DNA of 64,000 nt from Flavobacteriaceae bacterium (GTDB taxonomy: Bacteria > Bacteroidota > Bacteroidia > Flavobacteriales > Flavobacteriaceae), in contig JAUXPJ010000023.1 in NCBI GenBank assembly GCA_030683815.1, positions 1-64,000 on the forward strand, given 5' to 3'. This document shows positions 54,435-62,998 of the stretch, piece by piece. The notes beneath the pieces were generated by a model that worked only from the letters and a program-made list of their open reading frames with translations, did no database searches and was not told the DNA's origin. The stretch's first letter is position 1. The number at the start of each line of letters is the position of its first letter. A program made the position numbers and the translations under genes.

Positions 54435-55730
54435 ATGCACTTTATACCTAATTTACTTTTTGCACTCTTACTGGTAGTAGGAGTAAGCATATTTGTAAAA
54501 AATATCCAAAAAATTATCAGGAATATAAAGCTTGGAAAAGCAATTGACCGAACTGACAACACCGATAAACGCTGGAAAAATATGCTTTTAGTAGCCATCG
54601 GTCAATCAAAAATGGTTATCCGGCCACTTTCAGGAATTCTGCATATCATTGTTTACGCCGGTTTCATCATCATCAACATTGAAGTGATAGAAATTTTAAT
54701 CGATGGATTATTAGGAACCCATCGTATTTTTAGATTTGCCGGTACTTTTTACACCGTCTTAATCGGCTCTTTTGAAATTTTGGCCTTTTTGGTGTTTATT
54801 TCAGTCATTATTTTTTGGATGCGAAGAATGGTAGTTCGCCTTCCTCGTTTTTGGAATAAAGAAATGACTTCTTGGCCCAGAAATGATGCCTTGAATATCT
54901 TGTATTTTGAGATGGTTTTAATGTCATTATTCATCATCATGAATGCAACTGATATGGCTTTTCAACAACTCAATTCAGGAAATCCAATCAGTCAATTCAT
55001 TGCACCTCTGTTTTCAAATTTTTCAGTAGAAACGCACCATTTTATTGAAAGAACCGCTTGGTGGATACACGTAATAGGTATATTTATTTTCCTCAACTAT
55101 CTGTATTATTCCAAACATTTACACATTTTATTGGCTTTCCCCAACACTTATTTTGCTGATTTAAATCCAAAAGGTCAATTAGATAATTTAGAATCAGTGA
55201 CCAATGAAGTTAAATTGATGATGGATCCGAATGCCAATCCTTATGCAGCGCCTGCGGATGATGCAAGTCCGTCAAAATTCGGTGCCAGTGATGTAACCGA
55301 TTTGAATTGGATTCAACTGATGAACGCTTATACCTGCACAGAATGTGGAAGATGTACCTCGGTTTGTCCGGCAAATATCACCGGAAAAGAATTGTCTCCG
55401 CGTGCCATTATGATGAAAACACGTGACAGAATGGAAGAAGTTGGAAAAATCATCGACCAAAAAGGAAGTTTTGAAAACGATGGAAAACAATTGCTGAACG
55501 ATTATATAACTCCGGAAGAATTATGGGCTTGTACCAGTTGCAATGCTTGTGTAGAAGCATGTCCGGTAAATATCAATCCGCTATCCATTATCATTGATAT
55601 GCGTAGATTTTTAGTGATGGAGCAATCTGCTGCACCACAAGAACTCAATGTGATGATGACCAATATCGAAAATAACGGAGCGCCGTGGCAATACAGTCAG
55701 ATGGATCGATTAAATTGGAAAGACGAATAA
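54435..55730 (+). CDS. Membrane-bound 4Fe-4S oxidoreductase subunit
   Basis: A 431-residue protein with about four to five N-terminal membrane segments (about 1-260), like the NarI/HdrE-type membrane part of heterodisulfide-reductase-like complexes. Two [4Fe-4S] motifs follow: CTECGRCTSVCP (about 298-309) and CTSCNACVEACP (about 367-378). It most likely passes electrons between the quinone pool and the CCG-domain partner encoded 34 bp downstream. Together the pair resembles GlcF/LutA-, HdrED- or DsrMK-like modules. The physiological donor is unknown. Confidence 0.88.
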   Translation: MHFIPNLLFALLLVVGVSIFVKNIQKIIRNIKLGKAIDRTDNTDKRWKNMLLVAIGQSKMVIRPLSGILHIIVYAGFIIINIEVIEILIDGLLGTHRIFRFAGTFYTVLIGSFEILAFLVFISVIIFWMRRMVVRLPRFWNKEMTSWPRNDALNILYFEMVLMSLFIIMNATDMAFQQLNSGNPISQFIAPLFSNFSVETHHFIERTAWWIHVIGIFIFLNYLYYSKHLHILLAFPNTYFADLNPKGQLDNLESVTNEVKLMMDPNANPYAAPADDASPSKFGASDVTDLNWIQLMNAYTCTECGRCTSVCPANITGKELSPRAIMMKTRDRMEEVGKIIDQKGSFENDGKQLLNDYITPEELWACTSCNACVEACPVNINPLSIIIDMRRFLVMEQSAAPQELNVMMTNIENNGAPWQYSQMDRLNWKDE

Positions 55731-55764
55731 AATAGACCATTAAAAATATTTAAAATATACAACC

Positions 55765-56544
55765 ATGAATGTACCGACAATGGCAGAAATGATGGCACAA
55801 GGAAAACAACCGGAAGTGTTGTTTTGGGTAGGTTGCGCTGGAAGTTATGACGATAGAGCCAAGAAAATTACAAGAGCATTTGTAAAAATTCTGAATGAAG
55901 CAAAGGTAGAATTTGCAGTTTTAGGGACCGAAGAAAGTTGTTCCGGAGATCCGGCAAAACGCGCTGGAAATGAGTTTTTATTCCAAATGCAAGCCATGAC
56001 CAATATTGAAATTCTCAACGCTTATGAAATCAAAAAAATAGTTACTGCTTGTCCGCATTGCTACAATACGTTGAAAAATGAATATCCTCAATTAGGCGGA
56101 AAATATGAAGTAGTTCATCATACTGAACTGCTTCAATCCTTAATTAATGAAGGACGACTCAAAATTGAAGGCGGCTTTTTTAAAGGTCATCGCATTACTT
56201 TTCATGACCCTTGTTATTTAGGTCGTGCCAATGATGTTTATGAAGCTCCAAGAGAATTGTTAGAAAAAATGGAAGTTGAGTTGGTAGAGATGAACAGATG
56301 CAAATCTAACGGATTGTGTTGTGGTGCGGGAGGTGCACAAATGTTTAAAGAAGCAGAAAAGGGGAACAATGAAATTTTTATAGAAAGAACAAATGAAGCT
56401 TTGGCAACTAAATCAACTATTATTGCAACGGGTTGTCCGTTTTGCAATACCATGATTACCGATGGCGTTAAAAATGCCAACAAAGAAAATGAAGTTCAGG
56501 TATTAGATATTGCCGAAATGATAGTTTCTGCCAATAAATTATAA
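55765..56544 (+). CDS. CCG-domain Fe-S protein (HdrB/LutA-like)
   Basis: A 259-residue soluble subunit with the two cysteine-rich CCG domains of HdrB, GlcF and LutA. Key cysteines: FWVGCAGSYDDRAKK (about 20-34), TEESCSGDPAKRAGN (about 56-70) and TACPHCYNT in the first half, then FHDPCYLGRAND (about 151-162), GLCCGAGGAQ (about 193-202) and ATGCPFCNTM (about 225-234). These bind a noncubane or [4Fe-4S] cluster used in disulfide or lactate-type redox. The gene follows the membrane subunit by 34 bp, as in one operon with the MCE gene. Confidence 0.88.
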   Translation: MNVPTMAEMMAQGKQPEVLFWVGCAGSYDDRAKKITRAFVKILNEAKVEFAVLGTEESCSGDPAKRAGNEFLFQMQAMTNIEILNAYEIKKIVTACPHCYNTLKNEYPQLGGKYEVVHHTELLQSLINEGRLKIEGGFFKGHRITFHDPCYLGRANDVYEAPRELLEKMEVELVEMNRCKSNGLCCGAGGAQMFKEAEKGNNEIFIERTNEALATKSTIIATGCPFCNTMITDGVKNANKENEVQVLDIAEMIVSANKL

Positions 56545-56593
56545 GATTATAAATTAAATATCAAGTTATTTTAACATCTTTTAATATGTCTTT

Positions 56594-56651
56594 TCGAGCG
56601 CAGTCGAGAAATTTAATGTTCTAATTTACATCCCATCTCGACTGCGCTCGA
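56594..56651. repeat. Inverted pair of the dispersed GC-rich repeat
   Basis: TCGAGCGCAGTCGAGA (56594-56609) and its perfect complement (56636-56651), 26 bases apart, form a 16 bp stem. The same core appears singly at 25690 and 35062. It lies between the Fe-S operon and menA and may act as a terminator-like structure. Confidence 0.7.
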
Positions 56652-56704
56652 TGTGACAAAGGTGTTTACATATAATTTAGACACCATTTTCTAAAAAATA
56701 TTTT

Positions 56705-57601
56705 ATGCGACATTGGATAGAAGCCGCTCGTTTAAGAACTTTACCTCTTTCAGTTTCCGGCATTATTGTCGGAACCTTTTTAGCAGCTGATAAAGGATTT
56801 GTAAATCTGAAAATCACCGTTTTGGCTTTGCTCACAACGGTCGGATTTCAAGTACTTTCTAATTTTGCCAATGATTATGGAGATGGCGTTAAAGGAACCG
56901 ATAATGATAATCGTATCGGTCCAAAAAGAGCGATACAAAGCGGGAAAATATCTCCAAGACAGATGATGAAAGCCATAATAATAACCGCTTTAATCACTTT
57001 AATTATTGCCGTATCATTGATTTATATCGCTTTTGACAGAGAAAATTTTGCGATGTCACTCACTTTTTTTCTGTTGGGAATAGCCAGTATTGCTGCAGCA
57101 ATTAAATATACAGTTGGCAGTAAAGCGTACGGATATGTTGGTTTAGGTGATTTATTTGTGCTGATATTTTTTGGTTGGTTAAGTGTTGTTGGCAGTTATT
57201 TTCTGTACACCAAAGAATTGGATTGGTTTGTTTTCTTACCGGCAACTTCCATTGGGTTTTTGAGCATGGGAGTCTTAAATCTAAATAATATGCGGGATTA
57301 TGAATCGGATAAAAAATCAGGTAAAAATACTTTAATTGTTAAAATGGGAGTTAAGTTTGGAAAAATTTACCACTTCATTTTATTGAATTTGGCTATTTAT
57401 TTGGCTTTGTTGTACACCCTTATTTTTTATTCATCGACGTATCAATTACTGTTCTTGCCGGTATTAATTCCTTTAGGAATTCATGTTAACAAGGTTCTTC
57501 AAAACGAACAACCGAAAGAGTTGGATCCGGAACTTAAGAAATTGGCTATAAGTACTTTTTTGTTTTCAATTTTATTTGGGCTGGGTTTGGTTTTTTCTTA
57601 A
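56705..57601 (+). CDS. menA: 1,4-dihydroxy-2-naphthoate polyprenyltransferase
   Basis: Attaches the polyprenyl side chain to 1,4-dihydroxy-2-naphthoate in menaquinone synthesis. It is a UbiA-type membrane enzyme of 298 residues with about nine membrane segments. The first Asp-rich site is NDYGDGVKGTDNDN (about 56-69) and the second is NNMRDYESDKKSGKNTL (about 198-214). Both bind Mg-pyrophosphate of the prenyl donor. The opening RHWIEAARLRTLPLSVSG is typical of MenA. Other menaquinone genes (menC, probable menE) are further right, separated by the copper-receptor locus. Confidence 0.93.
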   Translation: MRHWIEAARLRTLPLSVSGIIVGTFLAADKGFVNLKITVLALLTTVGFQVLSNFANDYGDGVKGTDNDNRIGPKRAIQSGKISPRQMMKAIIITALITLIIAVSLIYIAFDRENFAMSLTFFLLGIASIAAAIKYTVGSKAYGYVGLGDLFVLIFFGWLSVVGSYFLYTKELDWFVFLPATSIGFLSMGVLNLNNMRDYESDKKSGKNTLIVKMGVKFGKIYHFILLNLAIYLALLYTLIFYSSTYQLLFLPVLIPLGIHVNKVLQNEQPKELDPELKKLAISTFLFSILFGLGLVFS

Positions 57602-57606
57602 TAATT

Positions 57607-57622
57607 AGTGATATTTATCACA
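57607..57622 (+). promoter_or_regulatory. Crp/Fnr-like palindromic site
   Basis: AGTGATATTTATCACA contains the perfect dyad GTGATA-TT-TATCAC and fits TGTGA-N6-TCACA at 9 of 10 fixed positions. It lies 50 bases upstream of the GTG start of the small Cys protein that precedes the copper receptor. The regulator is not in the window. Confidence 0.5.
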
Positions 57623-57671
57623 TATAGATTAAAAAATAAAAGATATATTTATCCTTTAATTTAGCAGATAA

Positions 57672-58055
57672 GTGAAAAATCAAATTATAGTGATTTTTTT
57701 CATCTTTCTTTATCTGGTTGCAATGGTACGTCCATTGAAGCCAATAATTGAGTATTATATCAATTACGATTATATTGTTAATGTTCTTTGTGAAAATAAA
57801 GATAAACCAAAGTTAAAGTGTAATGGTAAATGTTATCTAAATAAGCAAGTTAAAGAAGCTAATAACACCAAAAATGAACAAAAATCAACTGTCCCAAAAA
57901 TTAATTTAGATGATTACCCTATAAGTACTTTAAATCAGTTTGTGTTTTGTGTAAATGAAGTTACATTAAATAATTCAAAACAATTATTTATTATAAAAGA
58001 CTCCTCACAAGATTTTATTAATACAATCTTCAAACCGCCACGAATACTCTCTTAA
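57672..58055 (+). CDS. Small membrane-anchored protein with CNGKC motif
   Basis: A 127-residue protein starting at GTG 57672. A hydrophobic segment (about 4-20) is followed by YINYDYIVNVLCENKDKP and LKCNGKCYLNKQ (Cys about 40, 50 and 54). I recall similar short proteins next to flavobacterial TonB receptors, but know no named family or proven function. The three cysteines, with the spacing CxxxC in the second pair, could bind Cu(I) or another soft metal on the periplasmic side. The middle (about 63-77) is polar and low-complexity. It is 206 bp upstream of the OprC-like receptor on the same strand, so a shared role in copper handling is inferred. Confidence 0.65.
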   Translation: MKNQIIVIFFIFLYLVAMVRPLKPIIEYYINYDYIVNVLCENKDKPKLKCNGKCYLNKQVKEANNTKNEQKSTVPKINLDDYPISTLNQFVFCVNEVTLNNSKQLFIIKDSSQDFINTIFKPPRILS

Positions 58056-58069
58056 TTTGTTACACATTT

Positions 58070-58142
58070 TTAGATTAGCAGTATCCTTTTTTTGTATTGA
58101 CTATGTTAATTAATTTATTCAATCGCAAGTCAGCTAATCTAA
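58070..58142 (+). repeat. Inverted repeat before the receptor gene
   Basis: TTAGATTAGC (58070-58079) is complementary to GCTAATCTAA (58133-58142) with 53 bases between. It lies just after the small Cys gene and upstream of the receptor, and could be an attenuator-like structure in their shared transcript. Confidence 0.35.
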
Positions 58143-58261
58143 GGTGTATTCGCGCGCGTACTATTTACTGCTTAAGATGTCTTTTACAAAAGGTCAGTTA
58201 ACTTTAAATAGTATTAGCAAAAAAATCATATTATAGACTCAGAATTAATTCAAATTATAAA

Positions 58262-60532
58262 ATGAAAAATAAGTTAATACTTAATTTTTTAGCAGTTCTT
58301 ATTGCTACAGTTTCATATTCACAATCTACAAGTGTCAGTGGGTTAATAGTTGACAAAAATACGAACAATCCTATAGGGTATGCTACTATTAAAGTTTTAA
58401 AAAACAATATTTTAGCTATAACAAACAGTAAGGGAGATTTTACTATTCAAGCTGAAATTGGGGATAAAATTGAAATTTCGCATGTGAGTTACAAAACGGT
58501 TACTACATTGTTGGGAAATCAACTAACAATAAAATTAGAATCAGCTCAAATCGATTTAAATGAGATTATTGTTTCTGCTAATCCGTTACAAGATATTTCA
58601 CAATCTATAGTTATAAATGATGCAGAAAAAAAAATAAGTCAACCGCGCAGTGTGGGTAATTTATTTAGAGATATAAAAGGGTTTGGAATTGTTAAAAGAG
58701 GAGCCTATGCATCAGAACCCGTTTTTCGTTCGTTTAAATATGAACAATTAAATATTCAATATGATGGCGGAATGAAAGTACTCAACGCTTGTCCCAATAG
58801 AATGGATCCAATTACTACACACGTTATTCCTGAAGAAATTGAAAAAATTGAAATTGTCAAAGGGCCGTTTACAGTACGTTTCGGGGAGAATTTTGGTGGG
58901 ATTATAAATTTAGTTTCAAGAAATCCGACAAAAAACCAGTTAGGATTTCACGGAAGTGTTGAAGGTGGCTACGAAACTAATGGAGGTAATTTAGTAAATG
59001 GAGCTACATTATTATACGCAGATAAAAAATTTGATGTTCTTTTAAATGGTTCTTATAGAGATTTTGGAGACTATGAAGATGGTAATGGAACCGAAGTTCC
59101 TTCATCATTTAGAACAACGGATTATTCTGTTAAAGTAGGAATAAATCCTACCGAAAAACAACGTTTACAGTTAAGTTGGAGACAATCATTTGCCAGAGAT
59201 ATAGATCATGCCGGTTTGGCAATGGATTCACCTTATGACGATAGCTTTTTAGCAGGAGTGGATTATAAATTAAATGATATATCTGAGAAAATTAACAGCT
59301 TTACAGTGAAAGCATTTTACTCTTATGTAGATCATCTAATGACCAACGAAAACCGTCCAAATTTTAAAATAACTGATTCTCAATCTCCAGTAGAATCGTG
59401 GACGTATGGAGGAAAGGCAGAATTAGTTTTAACCCCTTTAGAAAACCTAAGAATTTATACAGGTTTCGATGCTAATTTAATCGATAGAAAAGGTGATAGA
59501 ACCAGAATAGTTAAGATGATGAATGGTATGATGTTGCCTACACCTAAAATTTTTATTGATAAAATTTGGCAAGATGCCAGTTTAAATGATGTTGGCGTTT
59601 TTGCAGAAGGAAAAATAAAAGTTAACAATTACACAACCGTTACAACTGGTATAAGAGCAGATTTTATTTCTGCGTCAATTAGCGATCCGGAGGCAGATTT
59701 TCTTGTCTTATATGGAGGAAATATAAAAGATGGGACAGAAACAAATGTAAGTGCCAACACATCAATTAAATATCAAAGAAATGGTTTTCAAACTCAGCTG
59801 GCATTTGGTAGAGGCGTACGTACTGCTTCGATGATTGAACGTTATATAAATCACTTTAATGTTGGTGTTGATCCATATGAGTACGTAGGTAATCCAAACT
59901 TAAAACCTGAAATTAATAATCAAATTGAATGGTCGTTTATGAAGAAATTTGAAACAATTGAAGTAGGTGTAACTGTTTTTTATTCTTTCTTGATTGATTA
60001 TATTACAGCAGAGGTTAACACAAGTATCCCACGTAAATTTATGCCGACTGCTCCGCCGGTTTATACCAAACAATTTATAAATATTGATGAAGCTTCACAA
60101 ACAGGTGTTGAATTTACATTTAACGTAAAAGTGTCAGATAAAATCACTTTTACATCTGATGTTTCTTATACACATGCCAAGAATAAAGATTTTAATGAAC
60201 CATTGGCGCAAATACCTCCATTTATGGCAAACTTAGGGGTAAAATATGAAGAATCTAAATTCTGGGTAGCTCTAAATTCGAAATTGGTAGGAGCTCAGTC
60301 AAGAGTATCAACATCTTTTATAGAACAAGAAACTCCCGGTTTTGGAACAATGGATTTAAGAGTTGGTTTTGAACCATATAAAGGATTCTCAATAGGTGCG
60401 GCAGTATTAAACATATTTGATAAAGTATATTATGAACATTTAAATTTTTCATTTAACAATTCAGACACACTATCTGGTAAAATTTATGAGCCAGGTAGAA
60501 ATTTCACAACTTATGTCAAGTATAAGTTCTAA
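58262..60532 (+). CDS. TonB-dependent receptor, OprC/NosA-like (copper)
   Basis: A 756-residue outer-membrane importer. Order: signal peptide (to about 20), carboxypeptidase-regulatory-like domain (about 22-105), plug (about 115-225, with VFRSFKYEQLNIQYDGGM and VKGPFTVRFGENFGGIINLV), then a 22-strand barrel ending YVKYKF. The plug holds CPNRM (Cys177, Met181), the CxxxM copper-binding motif described for OprC of Pseudomonas. Met-rich loops that might complete the site follow, including MMNGMML (about residue 421). Copper import is therefore the best guess. TonB-ExbBD are not in the window. It ends with a strong terminator. Confidence 0.85.
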   Translation: MKNKLILNFLAVLIATVSYSQSTSVSGLIVDKNTNNPIGYATIKVLKNNILAITNSKGDFTIQAEIGDKIEISHVSYKTVTTLLGNQLTIKLESAQIDLNEIIVSANPLQDISQSIVINDAEKKISQPRSVGNLFRDIKGFGIVKRGAYASEPVFRSFKYEQLNIQYDGGMKVLNACPNRMDPITTHVIPEEIEKIEIVKGPFTVRFGENFGGIINLVSRNPTKNQLGFHGSVEGGYETNGGNLVNGATLLYADKKFDVLLNGSYRDFGDYEDGNGTEVPSSFRTTDYSVKVGINPTEKQRLQLSWRQSFARDIDHAGLAMDSPYDDSFLAGVDYKLNDISEKINSFTVKAFYSYVDHLMTNENRPNFKITDSQSPVESWTYGGKAELVLTPLENLRIYTGFDANLIDRKGDRTRIVKMMNGMMLPTPKIFIDKIWQDASLNDVGVFAEGKIKVNNYTTVTTGIRADFISASISDPEADFLVLYGGNIKDGTETNVSANTSIKYQRNGFQTQLAFGRGVRTASMIERYINHFNVGVDPYEYVGNPNLKPEINNQIEWSFMKKFETIEVGVTVFYSFLIDYITAEVNTSIPRKFMPTAPPVYTKQFINIDEASQTGVEFTFNVKVSDKITFTSDVSYTHAKNKDFNEPLAQIPPFMANLGVKYEESKFWVALNSKLVGAQSRVSTSFIEQETPGFGTMDLRVGFEPYKGFSIGAAVLNIFDKVYYEHLNFSFNNSDTLSGKIYEPGRNFTTYVKYKF

Positions 60533-60563
60533 AAGTTAGGTTATACCTGTTTATTTATTTGTT

Positions 60564-60596
60564 AACCACGGAAAATTGGTTTTTCCGTGGTTTTTT
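60564..60596 (+). terminator. Receptor gene terminator
   Basis: AACCACGGAAAA, loop TTGG, TTTTCCGTGGTT and a T-run: a perfect 12 bp stem 31 bases after the receptor stop. Confidence 0.9.
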
Positions 60597-60645
60597 ATGA
60601 AAAATATTTTTTAAATTGCGATAAACCTCCTAACACAATTTTACA

Positions 60646-61323
60646 ATGAAAATTACCTATTTAGGTCATGCCTGTTTATCAATTGAAGTTGAAGGAAAAC
60701 ATATCATTGTAGATCCTTTTATTTCCGGAAATGACTTGGCTTCACACATCGATTTAAGCAAAATTAAGGCAGATTATATTTTAATTACGCATGCACATCA
60801 AGATCATATTCTTGATGTGGGAACTATTGCTGAAATTACCGGTGCAATGATAGTTTCTAACTATGAAATTGTGACTTATTATGGACAAAAAGGATTTAGA
60901 GGACATGCAATGAATCATGGTGGGAGTTGGAAATTTGATTTTGGAAAAGTTACTTTTACCAATGCCGTTCATTCAAGTTCATTTCCGGATGGAACTTATG
61001 GAGGACAGCCAGGTGGATTTGTAATTGAAACAAAAGCGGCTAATATTTATATCGCTGGCGACACTTCATTAACGATGGATATGCAGTTAATTCCGATACA
61101 TACTCAACTAGATTTAGCTATTTTGCCTATTGGAGATAATTTTACTATGGGAATTGAAAGCGCCATTTATGCGTCAGATTTTGTTCAGTGTGATCGTATT
61201 TTGGGCTATCATTATGACACTTTTGGATATATTAAAATTGATCATCAAGAAGCCAAAAAGCAATTTTTAGAGGTTGATAAAGAATTAATTTTGCTTCCTA
61301 TCGGAGAAAGTATAACTTTGTAA
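60646..61323 (+). CDS. UPF0173-type metallo-beta-lactamase-fold hydrolase
   Basis: A 225-residue metal-dependent hydrolase of the UPF0173 family (YtkL-like). MBL-fold marks are ITYLGHACLSIEVEGKHIIV (about 3-22), the metal site THAHQDHILD (about 48-57), ISGDTSLTMDM-like IAGDTSLTMDM (about 140-150) and the final His in LGYHYDTFGY. It lacks the extra domains of glyoxalase II or lactamases. The physiological substrate is unknown. It lies 23 bp before the SRPBCC gene and is probably co-transcribed. Confidence 0.92.
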   Translation: MKITYLGHACLSIEVEGKHIIVDPFISGNDLASHIDLSKIKADYILITHAHQDHILDVGTIAEITGAMIVSNYEIVTYYGQKGFRGHAMNHGGSWKFDFGKVTFTNAVHSSSFPDGTYGGQPGGFVIETKAANIYIAGDTSLTMDMQLIPIHTQLDLAILPIGDNFTMGIESAIYASDFVQCDRILGYHYDTFGYIKIDHQEAKKQFLEVDKELILLPIGESITL

Positions 61324-61345
61324 GAATCAATAACCAAACTATATT

Positions 61346-61870
61346 ATGACAACATTTTTAATAATCGCAGGTACAATGATAATCGTTTATGCCATGTTAT
61401 ATTTGATGGCACCAATTAAATATGAAATTTTTAGAAGTGTTATAATTGAAAAACCTTTACCTGAAGTTTTTTCTTTTATATCCTTAATAAAAAATCAGGA
61501 TATTTGGTCTCCATGGGGAAGAAATGTTTCAGAAGATGAAAAAACATTTACCGGCACCGATGGTGAAGTTGGATTTATCTCTGCATGGGAAGGAAGTAAA
61601 GAAATAGGCAAAGGCGAGCAAGAAATAATGAATATTGTTCCAAATAGAACCATTGAAACACAACTTCGATTTATTAAACCTTTTAAAGTAACATCAGACT
61701 CTTATATTAAAGTTTATGAAGCTGGAGAACACACTGAAGTTTTATGGGGTTTCAAAGGAGTTTATAAGCGCCCATTGAATGTTGTGGTTTTTTTTATGGG
61801 GATAGATAAAAAATTAGGACGTGATTTTGAAGTGGGCTTAAGCAAATTGAAACACTATATAGAAGCATAG
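61346..61870 (+). CDS. SRPBCC-family lipid/ligand-binding-fold protein
   Basis: A 174-residue protein with an N-terminal membrane segment (about 3-23) and then a START/Bet v1-like SRPBCC domain (polyketide-cyclase-like). Marks: RSVIIEKPLPEVFSFISLI (about 32-50), the conserved WSPWG near 54-58, and the typical strand ending TEVLWGFKGVYKRP (about 132-145). Such domains hold hydrophobic ligands in a central cavity; no ligand is suggested. It follows the UPF0173 gene by 22 bp and ends at a terminator. Confidence 0.87.
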   Translation: MTTFLIIAGTMIIVYAMLYLMAPIKYEIFRSVIIEKPLPEVFSFISLIKNQDIWSPWGRNVSEDEKTFTGTDGEVGFISAWEGSKEIGKGEQEIMNIVPNRTIETQLRFIKPFKVTSDSYIKVYEAGEHTEVLWGFKGVYKRPLNVVVFFMGIDKKLGRDFEVGLSKLKHYIEA

Positions 61871-61884
61871 TTCTTCATGAGTAT

Positions 61885-61911
61885 AAATCCCATTGATGAT
61901 GGGATTTTTTA
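61885..61911 (+). terminator. SRPBCC gene terminator
   Basis: AATCCCAT, loop TGATG, ATGGGATT and a T-run to about 61910. Confidence 0.9.
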
Positions 61912-61959
61912 TTAAAAATAGATTTCATTAATTTATAAAACAAATTAAAATATTTAAAA

Positions 61960-62994
61960 GTGATAGCTCATTATATCAAATATACACTTCAATTTAAAAT
62001 ACCTGCGGGAACTTCTAGGGGTACTTTGCAATCAAAAGACACTTATTTTTTAATCATAGAAAATAAAGGAAAAACAGGAGTTGGTGAATGTGCAATGTTT
62101 AAAGGACTTAGCATTGATGACCGACCAGATTATGAAGAAAAACTACAATGGGTTTGTGATTCTTTATCGAATAATGACTTTATGGTTTTGCATAAACTAA
62201 CTGAATTTCCATCAATACAATTCGGGATTGAACAAGCTATTATTTCTTTAGGGTCTTCTAATCAGTTTGATTTATATCCATCAGAATTTACCCGAGGAAA
62301 CGCTTCGATTTTAATCAATGGACTTATTTGGATTGGTGATGAAGCATTTATGCTGCGTCAAGTTGATGAAAAAATAAAAGCTGGATTTACTACTATCAAA
62401 CTAAAAATTGGTGCATTAGATTTTGAAAAAGAACTCAGTATGCTGAAATCTATTCGAGAAAAATATACTTCAAATGATATCGAAATCAGACTAGATGCTA
62501 ACGGAGCATTTACGCCTGAAAATGCTTTGGACAAATTAAATCAATTAGCCAAGTTTTCCATTCATTCCATTGAGCAACCCATCAAGCCAAAACAATGGAA
62601 TATAATGGCGCAATTGTGTGAACAGTCGCCAATTCCAATTGCTTTAGATGAAGAATTAATCGGTGTTTTTAATCAACATGATAAAATTGAATTATTGGAA
62701 ACGATTAAACCTCAATTTTTGATATTAAAACCAAGTTTATTAGGTGGAATTGGAGGATGTAATTCATGGATTCAATTATGCTCTAATCAGCGAATTGGTT
62801 GGTGGATAACTTCTGCATTAGAAAGCAATATCGGTCTCAACGCCATTGCGCAATACACTTTTAATTTAGGAAATACTTTACCTCAAGGATTGGGAACCGG
62901 CGGATTATTTACCAATAATTTTGAGTCGCCTTTAACCGTTCAAAACGGGTATTTAAAGTATAATCCTTCTATTTCATGGAATGTTAATTTATAA
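61960..62994 (+). CDS. menC: o-Succinylbenzoate synthase (enolase superfamily)
   Basis: Dehydrates SHCHC to o-succinylbenzoate in menaquinone synthesis. Start is GTG at 61960. At 344 residues it shows the enolase-superfamily layout: an N-terminal capping domain (about 1-120, ending GNASILINGLIWIG), then the barrel with the catalytic KxK in TTIKLKIGALDFE (about 146-158), metal ligands in IRLDANGAF (Asp), HSIEQPIKP (Glu) and IALDEELIG (Asp/Glu), and the second lysine in LILKPSLLGG. The closeness of menA and a probable menE supports MenC over a dipeptide epimerase. It is followed by the CPBP gene 4 bp away. Confidence 0.9.
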   Translation: MIAHYIKYTLQFKIPAGTSRGTLQSKDTYFLIIENKGKTGVGECAMFKGLSIDDRPDYEEKLQWVCDSLSNNDFMVLHKLTEFPSIQFGIEQAIISLGSSNQFDLYPSEFTRGNASILINGLIWIGDEAFMLRQVDEKIKAGFTTIKLKIGALDFEKELSMLKSIREKYTSNDIEIRLDANGAFTPENALDKLNQLAKFSIHSIEQPIKPKQWNIMAQLCEQSPIPIALDEELIGVFNQHDKIELLETIKPQFLILKPSLLGGIGGCNSWIQLCSNQRIGWWITSALESNIGLNAIAQYTFNLGNTLPQGLGTGGLFTNNFESPLTVQNGYLKYNPSISWNVNL

Positions 62995-62998
62995 TTTT

